Shown here: one piece after another, positions 24,077 through 32,923 of the stretch
Layout: each line of letters begins with the position of its first letter
Numbering within the stretch: the stretch's first letter is position 1
NCBI RefSeq assembly: GCF_025466085.1
Contig: NZ_JANLOD010000018.1
Location: 1-64,000 of the forward strand
Source of the DNA: Pseudomonas sp. 14P_8.1_Bac3
GTDB taxonomy: Bacteria; Pseudomonadota; Gammaproteobacteria; Pseudomonadales; Pseudomonadaceae
Direction: 5' to 3'
DNA: 64,000 nucleotides
Program-made: the position numbers and the translations under genes
Notes under the pieces: model-generated
What the model saw: only the letters and a program-made list of their open reading frames with translations
What the model was told of the DNA's origin: nothing
Databases searched by the model: none

Positions 24077-24763
24077 ATGGGTCAGAAAGTACATCCCATT
24101 GGCATTCGCCTGGGAATCGTCAAGGAGCACACCTCCGTCTGGTACGCAGACGGTCGGACTTATGCGGACTATTTGTTCGCTGATCTGAAGGTGCGTGAGT
24201 ATCTCCAAGACAAACTAAAAAGCGCGTCCGTAAGCCGTATCGATATCCATCGTCCGGCTCAAACTGCACGTATCACCATCCACACCGCTCGCCCAGGTAT
24301 CGTTATCGGGAAGAAAGGTGAAGATGTTGAGAAACTGCGCCAGGACCTGACCAAGCAAATGGGTGTGCCTGTGCACATCAATATCGAAGAAATCCGCAAG
24401 CCGGAACTCGACGGTATGTTGGTTGCGCAGAGCGTAGCTCAGCAGCTGGAGCGTCGCGTAATGTTCCGTCGCGCTATGAAGCGCGCTGTACAGAACGCCA
24501 TGCGCATTGGTGCCAAAGGCATCAAAATCCAAGTGAGCGGTCGTCTCGGCGGTGCTGAAATCGCACGTACTGAATGGTATCGCGAAGGTCGTGTGCCACT
24601 GCACACCCTGCGTGCCGACATCGACTATGCCAACTACGAAGCTCACACCACTTACGGTGTGATCGGTGTAAAGGTTTGGATCTTCAAAGGCGAAGTAATT
24701 GGTGGTCGCCAAGAAGAACTGAAACCACAAGCACCAGCGCCTCGTAAAAAAGCTGCTAAGTAA
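24077..24763 (+). CDS. rpsC: 30S ribosomal protein S3
   Basis: S3 forms part of the mRNA entry channel with S4 and S5 and contributes helicase activity. The 228-residue protein is taken from the ATG at 24077 ([13 protein letters not shown]), the conserved start preceded by GGAG; longer in-frame starts lie inside rplV. The KH domain shows [15 protein letters not shown]. The C-terminus ends in a basic Ala/Pro/Lys tail. rplP starts 12 bases later. Confidence 0.98.
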
Positions 24764-24775
24764 GGGGTACGCCAA

Positions 24776-25189
24776 ATGTTGCAACCAAAGCGTACGAAGT
24801 TCCGCAAGCAGATGACAGGCCACAACCGTGGTCTGGCTCAGCGCGGTAGCAAAGTCAGCTTCGGCGAGTTCGCGCTGAAGTCTGTAGCTCGTGGTCGTCT
24901 CACCGCTCGTCAGATCGAGTCAGCGCGTCGTGCACTGACCCGTCACGTTAAACGTGGCGGCAAGATCTGGATCCGTGTATTCCCGGACAAGCCTATCTCC
25001 AAAAAGCCCCTCGAAGTTCGGATGGGTAAAGGTAAGGGTAACGTGGAGTACTGGGTTGCTCAGATTCAGCCAGGCAAAGTCCTGTATGAAATCGAGGGCG
25101 TTTCTGAAGAGCTGGCGCGTGAGGCTTTCGCCCTGGCTGCTGCAAAGCTGCCACTCGCCACCTCCTTTGTTAAACGGACGGTGATGTGA
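24776..25189 (+). CDS. rplP: 50S ribosomal protein L16
   Basis: L16 organises the A-site tRNA region of the 50S subunit and is a late assembly protein. The 137-residue protein has the conserved N-terminus [12 protein letters not shown] and the segment [14 protein letters not shown], and it contains the Arg that is hydroxylated in E. coli within the region ending [15 protein letters not shown]. Its TGA stop shares a base with the ATG of rpmC (TGATG), which indicates coupling. Confidence 0.98.
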
Positions 25190-25380
25190 TGAAAGCGAAT
25201 GAACTTCGTGAAAAAGACGCGCCGCAGCTTAACGAGCAACTGCTCGGCCTGCTGCGCGACCAGTTCAATCTGCGCATGCAGAAAGCAACTGGCCAGTTGG
25301 GGCAGTCTCACCTGCTCCGGCAAGTTAAGCGTGACATCGCTCGCGTGAAGACTGTGCTCAAACAGCAGGCAGGTAAGTAA
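25189..25380 (+). CDS. rpmC: 50S ribosomal protein L29
   Basis: L29 is a small two-helix protein beside the exit tunnel, next to L23, and part of the SRP and trigger factor docking site. It has 63 residues with the hallmark sequence [14 protein letters not shown] and the second helix ARVKTVLKQ. The ATG at 25189 overlaps the rplP stop by one base; a GTG one codon upstream is possible but not conserved. rpsQ follows after 2 bases. Confidence 0.97.
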   Translation: MKANELREKDAPQLNEQLLGLLRDQFNLRMQKATGQLGQSHLLRQVKRDIARVKTVLKQQAGK

Positions 25381-25382
25381 TC

Positions 25383-25649
25383 ATGGCTGAAGCCGAAAAA
25401 ACCGTCCGTACGCTGACTGGCCGTGTTGTCAGCGACAAAATGGACAAGACCATCACCGTTCTGATCGAGCGTCGCGTAAAGCACCCGATCTACGGTAAAT
25501 ACGTTAAGCGTTCGACTAAGCTGCACGCGCACGACGAAACTAATCAGTGCCACATCGGCGACAAAGTCACTATTCGTGAAACTCGTCCTTTGGCCAAGAC
25601 CAAGTCTTGGGCGCTGGTTGATGTTCTCGAACGCGCTGTGGAAGTCTAA
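25383..25649 (+). CDS. rpsQ: 30S ribosomal protein S17
   Basis: S17 binds helix 11 of 16S rRNA and is an early assembly protein with an OB fold. The 88-residue protein contains the signature [18 protein letters not shown] and the conserved loop [16 protein letters not shown]. It is the last gene of the S10 operon proper; the spc genes follow with only 23 bases before rplN and no visible terminator, so read-through is likely. Confidence 0.98.
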   Translation: MAEAEKTVRTLTGRVVSDKMDKTITVLIERRVKHPIYGKYVKRSTKLHAHDETNQCHIGDKVTIRETRPLAKTKSWALVDVLERAVEV

Positions 25650-25672
25650 GGACTAGGGGTCGGAGAAATTAT

Positions 25673-26041
25673 ATGATTCAGACTCAATCCATGCTCGATG
25701 TGGCCGATAACAGCGGCGCTCGCCGCGTTATGTGCATCAAGGTGCTGGGTGGCTCCCATCGTCGTTACGCTGGTATCGGTGACATCATCAAAGTTACCGT
25801 GAAGGAAGCAATTCCTCGCGGTAAGGTGAAAAAAGGCCAAGTGATGACTGCTGTTGTAGTCCGCACTCGCCACGGCGTTCGCCGTGCAGATGGCTCCATT
25901 ATCCGCTTTGATGGCAACGCTGCTGTTCTTCTGAACAACAAGCAAGAGCCGATCGGCACCCGTATCTTTGGGCCAGTGACCCGTGAACTTCGTAATGAGA
26001 AGTTCATGAAGATCGTCTCGCTCGCCCCAGAAGTGCTGTAA
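25673..26041 (+). CDS. rplN: 50S ribosomal protein L14
   Basis: L14 is at the subunit interface, forms bridge B8 with 16S rRNA and is the binding site of the silencing factor RsfS. The 122-residue protein begins [19 protein letters not shown], and has the conserved [13 protein letters not shown] segment and the C-terminal helix [20 protein letters not shown]. It is the first spc gene, but no separate promoter is visible in the 23-base gap after rpsQ. Confidence 0.98.
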   Translation: MIQTQSMLDVADNSGARRVMCIKVLGGSHRRYAGIGDIIKVTVKEAIPRGKVKKGQVMTAVVVRTRHGVRRADGSIIRFDGNAAVLLNNKQEPIGTRIFGPVTRELRNEKFMKIVSLAPEVL

Positions 26042-26052
26042 GGAGATCCGAC

Positions 26053-26367
26053 ATGCAAAAGATTCGTCGTGACGACGAGATCATCGTGATCGCCGGCAAA
26101 GACAAAGGTAAGCGCGGTAAGGTGCTTAAGGTTCTCGCTAACAACCGTTTGGTTATTGGCGGCCTGAACCTGGTTAAGCGTCATACCAAGCCAAACCCGA
26201 TGTCGGGCGTGCAGGGCGGTATCGTCGAAAAAGAAGCTCCACTGGATGCTTCTAACGTCGCCATTTTCAACGGCGAAACCAACAAGGCTGACCGCGTTGG
26301 TTTCAAAGTAGAAGATGGCAAGAAAATTCGTGTCTTCAAGTCGACCCAAAAAGCGGTTGATGCTTGA
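26053..26367 (+). CDS. rplX: 50S ribosomal protein L24
   Basis: L24 is one of two proteins that start 50S assembly, and it sits at the tunnel exit. The 104-residue protein has the KOW motif near the N-terminus ([20 protein letters not shown]) and the segment [13 protein letters not shown]. rplN precedes it by 11 bases and rplE follows after 22 bases, both with clear Shine-Dalgarno sequences. Confidence 0.98.
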   Translation: MQKIRRDDEIIVIAGKDKGKRGKVLKVLANNRLVIGGLNLVKRHTKPNPMSGVQGGIVEKEAPLDASNVAIFNGETNKADRVGFKVEDGKKIRVFKSTQKAVDA

Positions 26368-26389
26368 ACACTGCTAGGTAGATGAGACC

Positions 26390-26929
26390 ATGGCACGACT
26401 AAAAGAGATTTACCGGAAGGAAATCGCTCCGAAACTTAAGGAAGAACTTAAGCTTTCGAACGTGATGGAAGTTCCGCGCGTTACCAAAATCACCCTGAAC
26501 ATGGGTCTGGGCGAAGCGATCGGCGACAAGAAAGTCATCGAGCACGCTGTTGCCGACCTGGAAAAGATCACCGGTCAGAAAGTCGTTGTGACTTACGCTC
26601 GGAAATCCATCGCTGGCTTTAAAGTCCGTGAAGGTTGGCCGATCGGCGTCAAAGTGACCCTGCGCCGTGAGCGTATGTACGAATTCCTGGATCGTCTGCT
26701 GTCGATCTCCCTGCCTCGGGTTCGCGACTTCCGCGGCCTGAATGCCAAGTCCTTCGATGGTCGTGGTAACTACAGCATGGGCGTAAAAGAGCAGATCATC
26801 TTCCCGGAAATCGACTACGACAAGATCGATGCTCTCCGCGGTCTGGACATTACCCTGACCACCACTGCCAAGAACGATGATGAAGGTCGCGCCCTGTTGC
26901 GTGCTTTCAAATTCCCGTTCCGCAACTGA
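26390..26929 (+). CDS. rplE: 50S ribosomal protein L5
   Basis: L5 binds 5S rRNA with L18 and forms bridge B1b with S13. The 179-residue protein has the conserved segments [33 protein letters not shown], and the C-terminal part ending [12 protein letters not shown]. In E. coli the S8 repressor binds the rplE initiation region of the spc mRNA; I did not try to prove the same fold here. rpsN begins 13 bases downstream. Confidence 0.98.
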   Translation: MARLKEIYRKEIAPKLKEELKLSNVMEVPRVTKITLNMGLGEAIGDKKVIEHAVADLEKITGQKVVVTYARKSIAGFKVREGWPIGVKVTLRRERMYEFLDRLLSISLPRVRDFRGLNAKSFDGRGNYSMGVKEQIIFPEIDYDKIDALRGLDITLTTTAKNDDEGRALLRAFKFPFRN

Positions 26930-26942
26930 TTGGAGTAGGAAA

Positions 26943-27248
26943 ATGGCCAAGATGAGCATGAAAAACCGCGAGCTGAAGCGTCAGCTCACGGTTGCCAAGT
27001 ACGCCAAAAAGCGTGCAGCACTGAAAGCTATCATCGTTGATCTGAACGCAAGTCCGGAAGCGCGTTGGGAAGCTACAGTAGCTCTGCAGAAGCAGCCACG
27101 TGACGCAAGCGCTTCGCGCATGCGTAACCGCTGCCGCCTGACCGGTCGTCCACACGGCGTTTACCGCAAGTTCGGCCTTGGCCGTAACAAGCTGCGTGAA
27201 GCTGCAATGCGTGGTGACGTACCTGGTCTGGTTAAAGCCAGCTGGTAA
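26943..27248 (+). CDS. rpsN: 30S ribosomal protein S14, zinc-free form
   Basis: S14 is a 30S head protein close to S3 and S10. The 101-residue protein (ATG at 26943, [13 protein letters not shown]) is the long C-minus form: the zinc-ribbon cysteine pairs of short S14 proteins are absent, and the C-terminal [22 protein letters not shown] is the standard ending. It is followed by a 210-base gap with a perfect hairpin and a promoter, unlike E. coli where rpsH follows closely. Confidence 0.98.
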   Translation: MAKMSMKNRELKRQLTVAKYAKKRAALKAIIVDLNASPEARWEATVALQKQPRDASASRMRNRCRLTGRPHGVYRKFGLGRNKLREAAMRGDVPGLVKASW

Positions 27249-27309
27249 GCACTATCAAAGTCTCGGTGATCGGGATCGCAAGATCCGGACCACCGGCGAC
27301 CTTGAACAT

Positions 27310-27337
27310 GAATCAAGCCCCTTTTGGGGCTTGATTC
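27310..27337 (+). terminator. Perfect hairpin between rpsN and rpsH
   Basis: GAATCAAGCCCC (27310-27321) and GGGGCTTGATTC (27326-27337) form a perfect 12-bp stem with a TTTT loop, followed by ATTTGT. The weak T-tract suggests partial termination. The right arm contains the -35 box of the next promoter. Confidence 0.7.
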
Positions 27338-27359
27338 ATTTGTGGGGTGTGTCTAGAAT
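27331..27359 (+). promoter_or_regulatory. Internal spc promoter before rpsH
   Basis: TTGATT at 27331-27336 and TAGAAT at 27354-27359 are spaced by 17 bases and followed by a GC-rich stretch (acccggctcgcc). It leaves a 5' leader of about 90 bases before rpsH. Confidence 0.7.
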
Positions 27360-27415
27360 ACCCGGCTCGCCTGAGCCCGTGCTTTTTTCGCGCGGATGTA
27401 CTCGGCGACACGTAG

Positions 27416-27436
27416 TAGCCGCAAGGCTAATTTTTT
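27416..27436 (+). promoter_or_regulatory. GNRA mini-hairpin with T-tract in the rpsH leader
   Basis: TAGCC (27416-27420) and GGCTA (27425-27429) form a 5-bp stem with a GCAA tetraloop, followed by ATTTTTT. It could be a weak attenuator or a protein-binding element ahead of rpsH. No family match can be made by eye. Confidence 0.35.
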
Positions 27437-27458
27437 GTGTATTAGGAGCGTCTAGCCC

Positions 27459-27851
27459 ATGAGTATGCAGGACCCGTTAGCGGACATGCTAACTCGAATC
27501 CGTAATGCCCAGATGGCTGAAAAGTCCGTCGTAAGCATGCCATCTTCTACTTTGAAGGTAGCTGTTGCCAAAGTCCTGAAGGACGAAGGTTACATTGCGG
27601 GTTATCAGATCAGCAGCGAAATCAAGCCACTGCTGTCCATCGAGCTGAAGTACTTCGAAGGCCGTCCGGTCATCGAGGAAGTGAAGCGCGTTAGCCGTCC
27701 AGGCCTGCGTCAGTACAAGTCCGTCGATGATCTGCCAAAAGTTCGTGGCGGTCTCGGTGTGTCTATCGTCTCCACCAACAAAGGTGTGATGACGGATCGT
27801 GCTGCGCGCGCTGCCGGTGTCGGCGGCGAAGTTCTTTGCACTGTGTTCTAA
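27459..27851 (+). CDS. rpsH: 30S ribosomal protein S8
   Basis: S8 binds the central domain of 16S rRNA and in E. coli is the translational repressor of the spc operon. The 130-residue protein has the N-terminal [16 protein letters not shown] signature and the C-terminal segment [27 protein letters not shown]. It follows the hairpin-promoter module at 27310-27359, so it can be transcribed separately from rplN-rpsN. Confidence 0.98.
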   Translation: MSMQDPLADMLTRIRNAQMAEKSVVSMPSSTLKVAVAKVLKDEGYIAGYQISSEIKPLLSIELKYFEGRPVIEEVKRVSRPGLRQYKSVDDLPKVRGGLGVSIVSTNKGVMTDRAARAAGVGGEVLCTVF

Positions 27852-27863
27852 GGGGGGATAAGC

Positions 27864-28397
27864 ATGTCACGCGTCGCTAAGAACCCCGTTAAGCTGCCAG
27901 CCGGTGTCGAAGTAAAATTCGCAGGCCAACAGCTTTCGGTGAAGGGTGCCAAGGGCACTCTCGAACTGAACATCCATTCGTCCGTTGAGATCGTTGAAGA
28001 AGCTGGTGAGCTGCGTTTCGCTGCTCGCAATGGCGATCAACAAACTCGCGCAATGGCTGGTACCACTCGTGCGTTGGTAAACAACATGGTCCAAGGCGTA
28101 AGCCAAGGCTTCGAGCGCAAGCTCCAGCTGGTCGGTGTTGGTTACAAAGCGCAAGCAAAAGGCACAGTGCTGAACCTGGCTCTTGGCTTCTCGCACCCAG
28201 TGGATTATGAACTGCCGGAAGGCATCACCGCTGAGACTCCTAGCCAGACCGATATCCTGATTCGGGGCATCGATAAGCAGCTGGTAGGTCAAGTGGCCGC
28301 CGAGATCCGCGACTTCCGTCCACCAGAGCCGTACAAAGGCAAAGGTGTGCGCTACGCGGACGAAGTCGTCCGTCGTAAAGAAGCCAAGAAGAAGTAG
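27864..28397 (+). CDS. rplF: 50S ribosomal protein L6
   Basis: L6 supports the sarcin-ricin loop and is near the factor-binding site. The 177-residue protein contains two related alpha/beta domains. The C-terminal signature [20 protein letters not shown] is intact, as is the [10 protein letters not shown] segment at the start of the second domain. It lies 12 bases after rpsH and 10 bases before rplR. Confidence 0.98.
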   Translation: MSRVAKNPVKLPAGVEVKFAGQQLSVKGAKGTLELNIHSSVEIVEEAGELRFAARNGDQQTRAMAGTTRALVNNMVQGVSQGFERKLQLVGVGYKAQAKGTVLNLALGFSHPVDYELPEGITAETPSQTDILIRGIDKQLVGQVAAEIRDFRPPEPYKGKGVRYADEVVRRKEAKKK

Positions 28398-28407
28398 GGC
28401 ATAGCAA

Positions 28408-28758
28408 ATGACCGACAAAAAAGTTACTCGACTGCGTCGCGCTCGCAAAGCACGCCTGAAAATGCACGAACTCGAAGTCGTGCGTCTCTGCGTGTTCCGC
28501 TCGTCGCAGCACATCTACGCCCAGGTCATTTCGGCCGACGGCAACAAAGTCCTGGCAAGTGCCTCGACTTTGGATAAAGAACTGCGTGATGGTGCCACTG
28601 GCAACATCGACGCGGCCACTAAGGTTGGCCAGCTGGTCGCTACGCGTGCTAAAGCCGCTGGCGTCTCGCAGGTGGCTTTCGACCGCTCTGGCTTCAAGTA
28701 CCACGGCCGCGTCAAGGCGCTGGCTGATGCTGCTCGTGAAGCTGGGCTGGAGTTCTAA
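28408..28758 (+). CDS. rplR: 50S ribosomal protein L18
   Basis: L18 binds 5S rRNA and helps place it in the central protuberance. The 116-residue protein has a basic N-terminus ([16 protein letters not shown]), a central [19 protein letters not shown] stretch, and the C-terminal [26 protein letters not shown] signature. rpsE follows after 3 bases. Confidence 0.98.
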   Translation: MTDKKVTRLRRARKARLKMHELEVVRLCVFRSSQHIYAQVISADGNKVLASASTLDKELRDGATGNIDAATKVGQLVATRAKAAGVSQVAFDRSGFKYHGRVKALADAAREAGLEF

Positions 28759-28761
28759 GTT

Positions 28762-29262
28762 ATGTCAAATAACGACCAAAAGCGCGACGAAGGCTACATC
28801 GAGAAGCTGGTTCAAGTTAACCGCGTAGCCAAAACCGTTAAAGGCGGCCGTATCTTCACTTTCACCGCGTTGACCGTGGTTGGTGATGGTAAAGGGCGCG
28901 TTGGCTTCGGCCGTGGCAAGTCGCGTGAAGTGCCTGCTGCGATCCAGAAGGCAATGGAAGCTGCTCGCCGCAACATGATCCAAGTTGATCTGAACGGCAC
29001 CACTTTGCAGTACGCAATGAAGTCCGCCCATGGCGCTTCGAAGGTGTACATGCAGCCTGCTTCTGAAGGTACCGGTATCATCGCTGGCGGCGCAATGCGT
29101 GCCGTTCTCGAAGTAGCTGGCGTTCAGAACGTTCTGGCCAAGTGCTACGGCTCGACTAACCCGGTAAACGTGGTTCACGCCACTTTTAAAGGTTTGAAAG
29201 CTATGCAGTCTCCTGAATCCATTGCCGCCAAGCGTGGCAAAAGCGTCAAGGAGATCTTCTGA
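28762..29262 (+). CDS. rpsE: 30S ribosomal protein S5
   Basis: S5 helps set decoding accuracy and is part of the mRNA entry channel. The 166-residue protein has the dsRNA-binding-like N-terminal domain. The spectinomycin loop (VAKTVKGGR, about residues 19-27) has no deletion, so no ribosomal resistance is seen. The [19 protein letters not shown] segment and the C-terminal [17 protein letters not shown] are present. rpmD begins 2 bases later. Confidence 0.98.
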   Translation: MSNNDQKRDEGYIEKLVQVNRVAKTVKGGRIFTFTALTVVGDGKGRVGFGRGKSREVPAAIQKAMEAARRNMIQVDLNGTTLQYAMKSAHGASKVYMQPASEGTGIIAGGAMRAVLEVAGVQNVLAKCYGSTNPVNVVHATFKGLKAMQSPESIAAKRGKSVKEIF

Positions 29263-29264
29263 TC

Positions 29265-29441
29265 ATGGCTACCGTTAAAGTTACGCTGATCAAAAGCATG
29301 ACCGGCCGCATCCCTAACCACAAACTGTGCGTTAAGGGTCTGGGTCTGCGTCGCATCGGTCACACTGTAGAAGTACTTGATACTCCCGAGAATCGCGGGA
29401 TGATCAACAAGGCTTACTACATGCTGCGTGTCGAGGGTTAA
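29265..29441 (+). CDS. rpmD: 50S ribosomal protein L30
   Basis: L30 is a small 50S protein with a ferredoxin-like fold that binds 23S and 5S rRNA contacts. It is too short for many gene finders: 58 residues, beginning [20 protein letters not shown] and ending [11 protein letters not shown]. The conserved [13 protein letters not shown] motif is present. The gene lies 2 bases after rpsE and 3 bases before rplO, the standard spc position. Confidence 0.97.
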   Translation: MATVKVTLIKSMTGRIPNHKLCVKGLGLRRIGHTVEVLDTPENRGMINKAYYMLRVEG

Positions 29442-29444
29442 TCG

Positions 29445-29882
29445 ATGAAACTCAATGATCTGAGTCCAGCGCCGGGTTCCCGTCGCGAAAAGCATCGTCC
29501 GGGCCGTGGTATCGGTAGTGGTTTGGGCAAGACCGGTGGCCGTGGCCACAAAGGTCAGACCTCCCGCTCCGGTGGCACCATTGCTCCAGGCTTTGAAGGC
29601 GGTCAACAGCCGCTGCATCGTCGCCTGCCAAAATTCGGTTTCGTTTCCCTGAAAGCCATGGATCGCGCAGAAGTGCGTCTGTCCGAGCTGGCTAAAGTGG
29701 AAGGCGACATCGTTACCGTGCAGTCCTTGAAAGATGCCAACGTGATCAATGTCAACGTACAGCGTGTGAAAATCATGCTGTCCGGCGAAGTGACTCGCGC
29801 TGTAACCATCGGAAAGGGAATCGGCGCCACCAAAGGTGCGCGTGCGGCTATCGAAGCAGCTGGCGGCAAGTTCGAGGAATAA
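29445..29882 (+). CDS. rplO: 50S ribosomal protein L15
   Basis: L15 is a late-middle 50S assembly protein with a long extended N-terminal arm. The 145-residue protein starts [20 protein letters not shown] and has the Gly/Arg-rich arm [19 protein letters not shown], followed by the conserved [17 protein letters not shown] segment. Its stop codon is immediately followed by the ATG of secY with no intervening base. Confidence 0.98.
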   Translation: MKLNDLSPAPGSRREKHRPGRGIGSGLGKTGGRGHKGQTSRSGGTIAPGFEGGQQPLHRRLPKFGFVSLKAMDRAEVRLSELAKVEGDIVTVQSLKDANVINVNVQRVKIMLSGEVTRAVTIGKGIGATKGARAAIEAAGGKFEE

Positions 29883-31211
29883 ATGGCTAAGCAAGGTGCT
29901 CTCTCTGCGCTCGGCAAAGGCGGTATGTCTGAACTCTGGGCTCGTCTGCGTTTTCTGTTCCTGGCGATTATCGTCTACCGAATAGGCGCACACATCCCGG
30001 TTCCAGGTATCAACCCGGACCGACTCGCTGACCTGTTTCGACAGAATGAGGGGACCATTCTTAGCTTGTTCAACATGTTTTCCGGCGGCGCGCTGGAACG
30101 GATGAGCATCTTTGCATTGGGGATCATGCCGTACATCTCGGCATCGATCATCATGCAGCTGATGACCGCCGTCAGCCCGCAGCTGGAACAGTTGAAGAAG
30201 GAAGGTGAAGCTGGCCGTCGCAAGATCAGCCAGTACACCCGCTACGGCACTGTCGTCCTCGCTCTCGTTCAGGCAATTGGCATGTCCATTGGTCTGGCAG
30301 GGCAGGGCGTTGCGTTCACTGGTGACTTTGGCTTCCATTTCGTCGCGGTATCCACTTTTGTGGCTGGTGCGATGTTCATGATGTGGCTGGGTGAGCAGAT
30401 TACTGAGCGTGGTGTTGGCAACGGTATCTCGATGTTGATTTTTTCGGGTATCGTCGCCGGTCTTCCGAGAGCGATCGGGCAGTCTTTCGAGTCTGCACGT
30501 CAGGGCGATATCAACATCTTCGCTTTGGTTGCCATCGGTTTGCTGGCAGTAGCGATTATCGGTTTCGTGGTGTTCATTGAGCGTGGTCAGCGTCGTATTG
30601 CTGTTCACTACGCCAAGCGTCAGCAGGGCCGCAAGGTTTTTGCTGCGCAGACTAGCCACTTGCCGCTGAAGGTGAACATGGCCGGCGTTATTCCGGCCAT
30701 TTTCGCGAGCAGCATTTTGCTGTTCCCGGCTTCGTTAGGTGCCTGGTTCGGCCAGTCTGAAGGTATGGGCTGGTTGCAGGACATCTCGCAGTCGATCGCT
30801 CCTGGTCAGCCGTTGAATATTCTGCTGTTTAGTGCAGGGATTATTTTCTTCTGCTTCTTCTATACGGCGTTGATGTTCAATCCGAAAGACGTAGCGGAAA
30901 ACCTGAAGAAGTCCGGTGCCTTTATTCCGGGCATCCGTCCAGGTGAGCAGTCTGCGCGCTACATTGATGGCGTTCTGACTCGTTTGACCATGTTCGGTGC
31001 TCTTTACATGACGGCCGTGTGCCTGTTGCCCCAGTTCCTGGTGGTTGCAGCAAACGTACCGTTCTACCTTGGCGGGACCTCGTTGCTGATCGTCGTCGTG
31101 GTTGTGATGGACTTCATGTCCCAAGTACAATCGCACCTCGTTTCGCACCAGTACGAATCCCTGATGAAGAAAGCCAACCTGAAGGGTTACGGCAGCGGCA
31201 TGTTGCGCTGA
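29883..31211 (+). CDS. secY: SecY, protein translocase channel subunit
   Basis: SecY forms the inner-membrane protein-conducting channel with SecE (encoded at 4109) and SecG. The 442-residue protein has about ten hydrophobic helices, a plug region after the first helix, and the cytoplasmic loops that bind SecA and the ribosome ([10 protein letters not shown] region and [13 protein letters not shown]). It starts directly after the rplO stop, so it is likely translationally coupled, as in the spc operon of E. coli. rpmJ follows after 27 bases. Confidence 0.98.
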   Translation: MAKQGALSALGKGGMSELWARLRFLFLAIIVYRIGAHIPVPGINPDRLADLFRQNEGTILSLFNMFSGGALERMSIFALGIMPYISASIIMQLMTAVSPQLEQLKKEGEAGRRKISQYTRYGTVVLALVQAIGMSIGLAGQGVAFTGDFGFHFVAVSTFVAGAMFMMWLGEQITERGVGNGISMLIFSGIVAGLPRAIGQSFESARQGDINIFALVAIGLLAVAIIGFVVFIERGQRRIAVHYAKRQQGRKVFAAQTSHLPLKVNMAGVIPAIFASSILLFPASLGAWFGQSEGMGWLQDISQSIAPGQPLNILLFSAGIIFFCFFYTALMFNPKDVAENLKKSGAFIPGIRPGEQSARYIDGVLTRLTMFGALYMTAVCLLPQFLVVAANVPFYLGGTSLLIVVVVVMDFMSQVQSHLVSHQYESLMKKANLKGYGSGMLR

Positions 31212-31238
31212 GTACCCATAAGGTTCGAGGAGTTGGTG

Positions 31239-31355
31239 ATGAAAGTTCGTGCATCGGTGAAAAAGCTGTGCCGTAACTGCAAGATTATTCGCCGCGAAGG
31301 TGTTGTTCGAGTAATTTGCAGCGCGGAACCGCGTCACAAACAGCGCCAAGGCTGA
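31239..31355 (+). CDS. rpmJ: 50S ribosomal protein L36, zinc-ribbon form
   Basis: L36 is the smallest 50S protein, tying together 23S rRNA helices near L16. The 38-residue ORF (ATG at 31239, TGA at 31353-31355) begins [15 protein letters not shown] and has Cys11, Cys14, Cys27 and His33, the complete zinc ribbon of the C-plus form. A GAGGAG Shine-Dalgarno precedes it. Bacteria with this form often keep a zinc-free paralog elsewhere for zinc starvation; none is in this window. Confidence 0.96.
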
Positions 31356-31371
31356 GTGTGATTGTGCTTCA

Positions 31372-31399
31372 AGCCCGGTAGCTAGTGCGCTACCGGGTT
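31372..31399 (+). terminator. Terminator of the spc operon
   Basis: AGCCCGGTAGC (31372-31382) and GCTACCGGGTT (31389-31399) form a stem of about 11 bp with a small loop. The AT-rich run ttgattatttgtt follows. Its 3' arm runs directly into the alpha-operon -35 box. Confidence 0.8.
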
Positions 31400-31426
31400 G
31401 ATTATTTGTTATTACAGCGATATTAT
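31398..31426 (+). promoter_or_regulatory. Promoter of the alpha operon (rpsM)
   Basis: TTGATT at 31398-31403 and TATTAT at 31421-31426 are spaced by 17 bases. The leader to rpsM is about 53 bases. In E. coli S4 represses this operon through a pseudoknot at rpsM; no such fold was verified here. Confidence 0.7.
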
Positions 31427-31485
31427 CTCGCGCCCTATTTCTTGGCTTCCGGGGCGTAGGTAGCTGTCAATTGGAGTCCCACTGA

Positions 31486-31842
31486 ATGGCCCGTATTGCA
31501 GGCGTTAACATTCCAGATAACAAGCATACTGTTATCTCGCTGACCTACATCTATGGTGTTGGTCGCACTACTGCACAGAAGATCTGTGCAGTGACTGGGG
31601 TCAACCCAGCCGCAAAGATCAAGGATCTGAGCGACGAGCAGATTGAACAGCTGCGTGGCGAAGTGGCGAAGTTCACCACTGAAGGTGACCTGCGTCGCGA
31701 AATCAACATGAAAATCAAGCGTTTGATGGACCTCGGTTGCTATCGCGGTCTGCGTCATCGTCGTGGTCTTCCAGTACGCGGTCAGCGTACCAAGACTAAC
31801 GCGCGTACCCGTAAAGGTCCGCGTAAGCCGATCCGCAAGTAA
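31486..31842 (+). CDS. rpsM: 30S ribosomal protein S13
   Basis: S13 is in the 30S head, contacts the P-site tRNA and forms bridges B1a and B1b. The 118-residue protein has the conserved N-terminus [17 protein letters not shown] and the helix-hairpin segment [13 protein letters not shown]. The basic C-terminal tail [21 protein letters not shown] reaches the tRNA. It is the first gene of the alpha operon. Confidence 0.98.
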   Translation: MARIAGVNIPDNKHTVISLTYIYGVGRTTAQKICAVTGVNPAAKIKDLSDEQIEQLRGEVAKFTTEGDLRREINMKIKRLMDLGCYRGLRHRRGLPVRGQRTKTNARTRKGPRKPIRK

Positions 31843-31872
31843 TCGCCCCAGCGAATCGACAGGAAATTAATC

Positions 31873-32262
31873 ATGGCTAAACCTGCTGCTCGTCCTCGTA
31901 AAAAAGTTAAAAAGACAGTGGTTGATGGCATCGCCCACATCCATGCTTCTTTTAACAACACAATCGTGACCATCACCGACCGTCAAGGCAACGCTCTTTC
32001 CTGGGCTACCTCCGGTGGTTCGGGTTTCCGCGGTTCCCGCAAGTCCACCCCGTTTGCTGCTCAAGTAGCTGCTGAACGTGCTGGTCAAGCTGCGCTGGAA
32101 TACGGTCTGAAAAACCTCGACGTTAACGTCAAAGGTCCAGGCCCAGGTCGTGAATCTGCAGTCCGCGCTTTGAACGGCTGTGGCTACAAGATCGCCAGCA
32201 TCACCGACGTGACGCCAATCCCGCACAACGGGTGCCGTCCGCCGAAGAAGCGCCGCGTGTAA
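31873..32262 (+). CDS. rpsK: 30S ribosomal protein S11
   Basis: S11 sits on the 30S platform and lines the mRNA exit near the Shine-Dalgarno helix. The 129-residue protein has a basic N-terminus ([12 protein letters not shown]), the [20 protein letters not shown] core, and the C-terminal [14 protein letters not shown] and [13 protein letters not shown] segments. The spacing of 30 bases to rpsM and 18 bases to rpsD fits one transcript. Confidence 0.98.
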   Translation: MAKPAARPRKKVKKTVVDGIAHIHASFNNTIVTITDRQGNALSWATSGGSGFRGSRKSTPFAAQVAAERAGQAALEYGLKNLDVNVKGPGPGRESAVRALNGCGYKIASITDVTPIPHNGCRPPKKRRV

Positions 32263-32280
32263 TCCAGGAGATTGTAAAGA

Positions 32281-32901
32281 ATGGCTCGTTACATTGGTCC
32301 AAAATGCAAACTCGCTCGTCGCGAAGGCACCGATCTCTTTCTGAAGAGCGGCGTGCGCGCGATCGAATCGAAGTGCAACATCGAAGCAGCACCTGGTATC
32401 CACGGCCAACGCCGCGGTCGCCAGTCCGACTACGGCACCCAACTGCGTGAAAAGCAGAAGGTCCGTCGTATCTACGGCGTTCTCGAGCGTCAATTCAGCG
32501 GCTACTACAAAGAAGCTGCTGGCAAGAAAGGTGCAACTGGTGAAAACCTGCTGCAACTGCTCGAATGCCGTCTGGACAACGTTGTATACCGTATGGGTTT
32601 TGGCTCTACTCGTGCCGAATCCCGTCAGCTGGTATCGCACAAATCCGTCAGCGTTAACGGTCAGACCGTAAACGTACCGTCCTACCAGGTTCGTGCTGGT
32701 GACGTGGTCGCGATTCGCGAGAAAGCAAAGAACCAACTTCGCATTGTCCAAGCTCTCGATCTGTGTGCCCAACGTGGCCGCGTAGAATGGGTAGAAGTAG
32801 ACACTGAGAAGAAGTCGGGCGTTTTCAAGAACGTTCCAGCTCGCAGTGATCTGTCCGCCGACATCAACGAAAGCCTGATTGTCGAGCTCTACTCCAAGTA
32901 A
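32281..32901 (+). CDS. rpsD: 30S ribosomal protein S4
   Basis: S4 starts 30S assembly, takes part in the mRNA entry channel and in E. coli represses the alpha operon. The 206-residue protein has the conserved N-terminal stretch [15 protein letters not shown], without a zinc-binding Cys cluster, and the S4 RNA-binding domain around 95-160 ([30 protein letters not shown]). rpoA follows after 22 bases. Confidence 0.98.
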   Translation: MARYIGPKCKLARREGTDLFLKSGVRAIESKCNIEAAPGIHGQRRGRQSDYGTQLREKQKVRRIYGVLERQFSGYYKEAAGKKGATGENLLQLLECRLDNVVYRMGFGSTRAESRQLVSHKSVSVNGQTVNVPSYQVRAGDVVAIREKAKNQLRIVQALDLCAQRGRVEWVEVDTEKKSGVFKNVPARSDLSADINESLIVELYSK

Positions 32902-32923
32902 GGGCTAGAAAATAGGTGCATCC

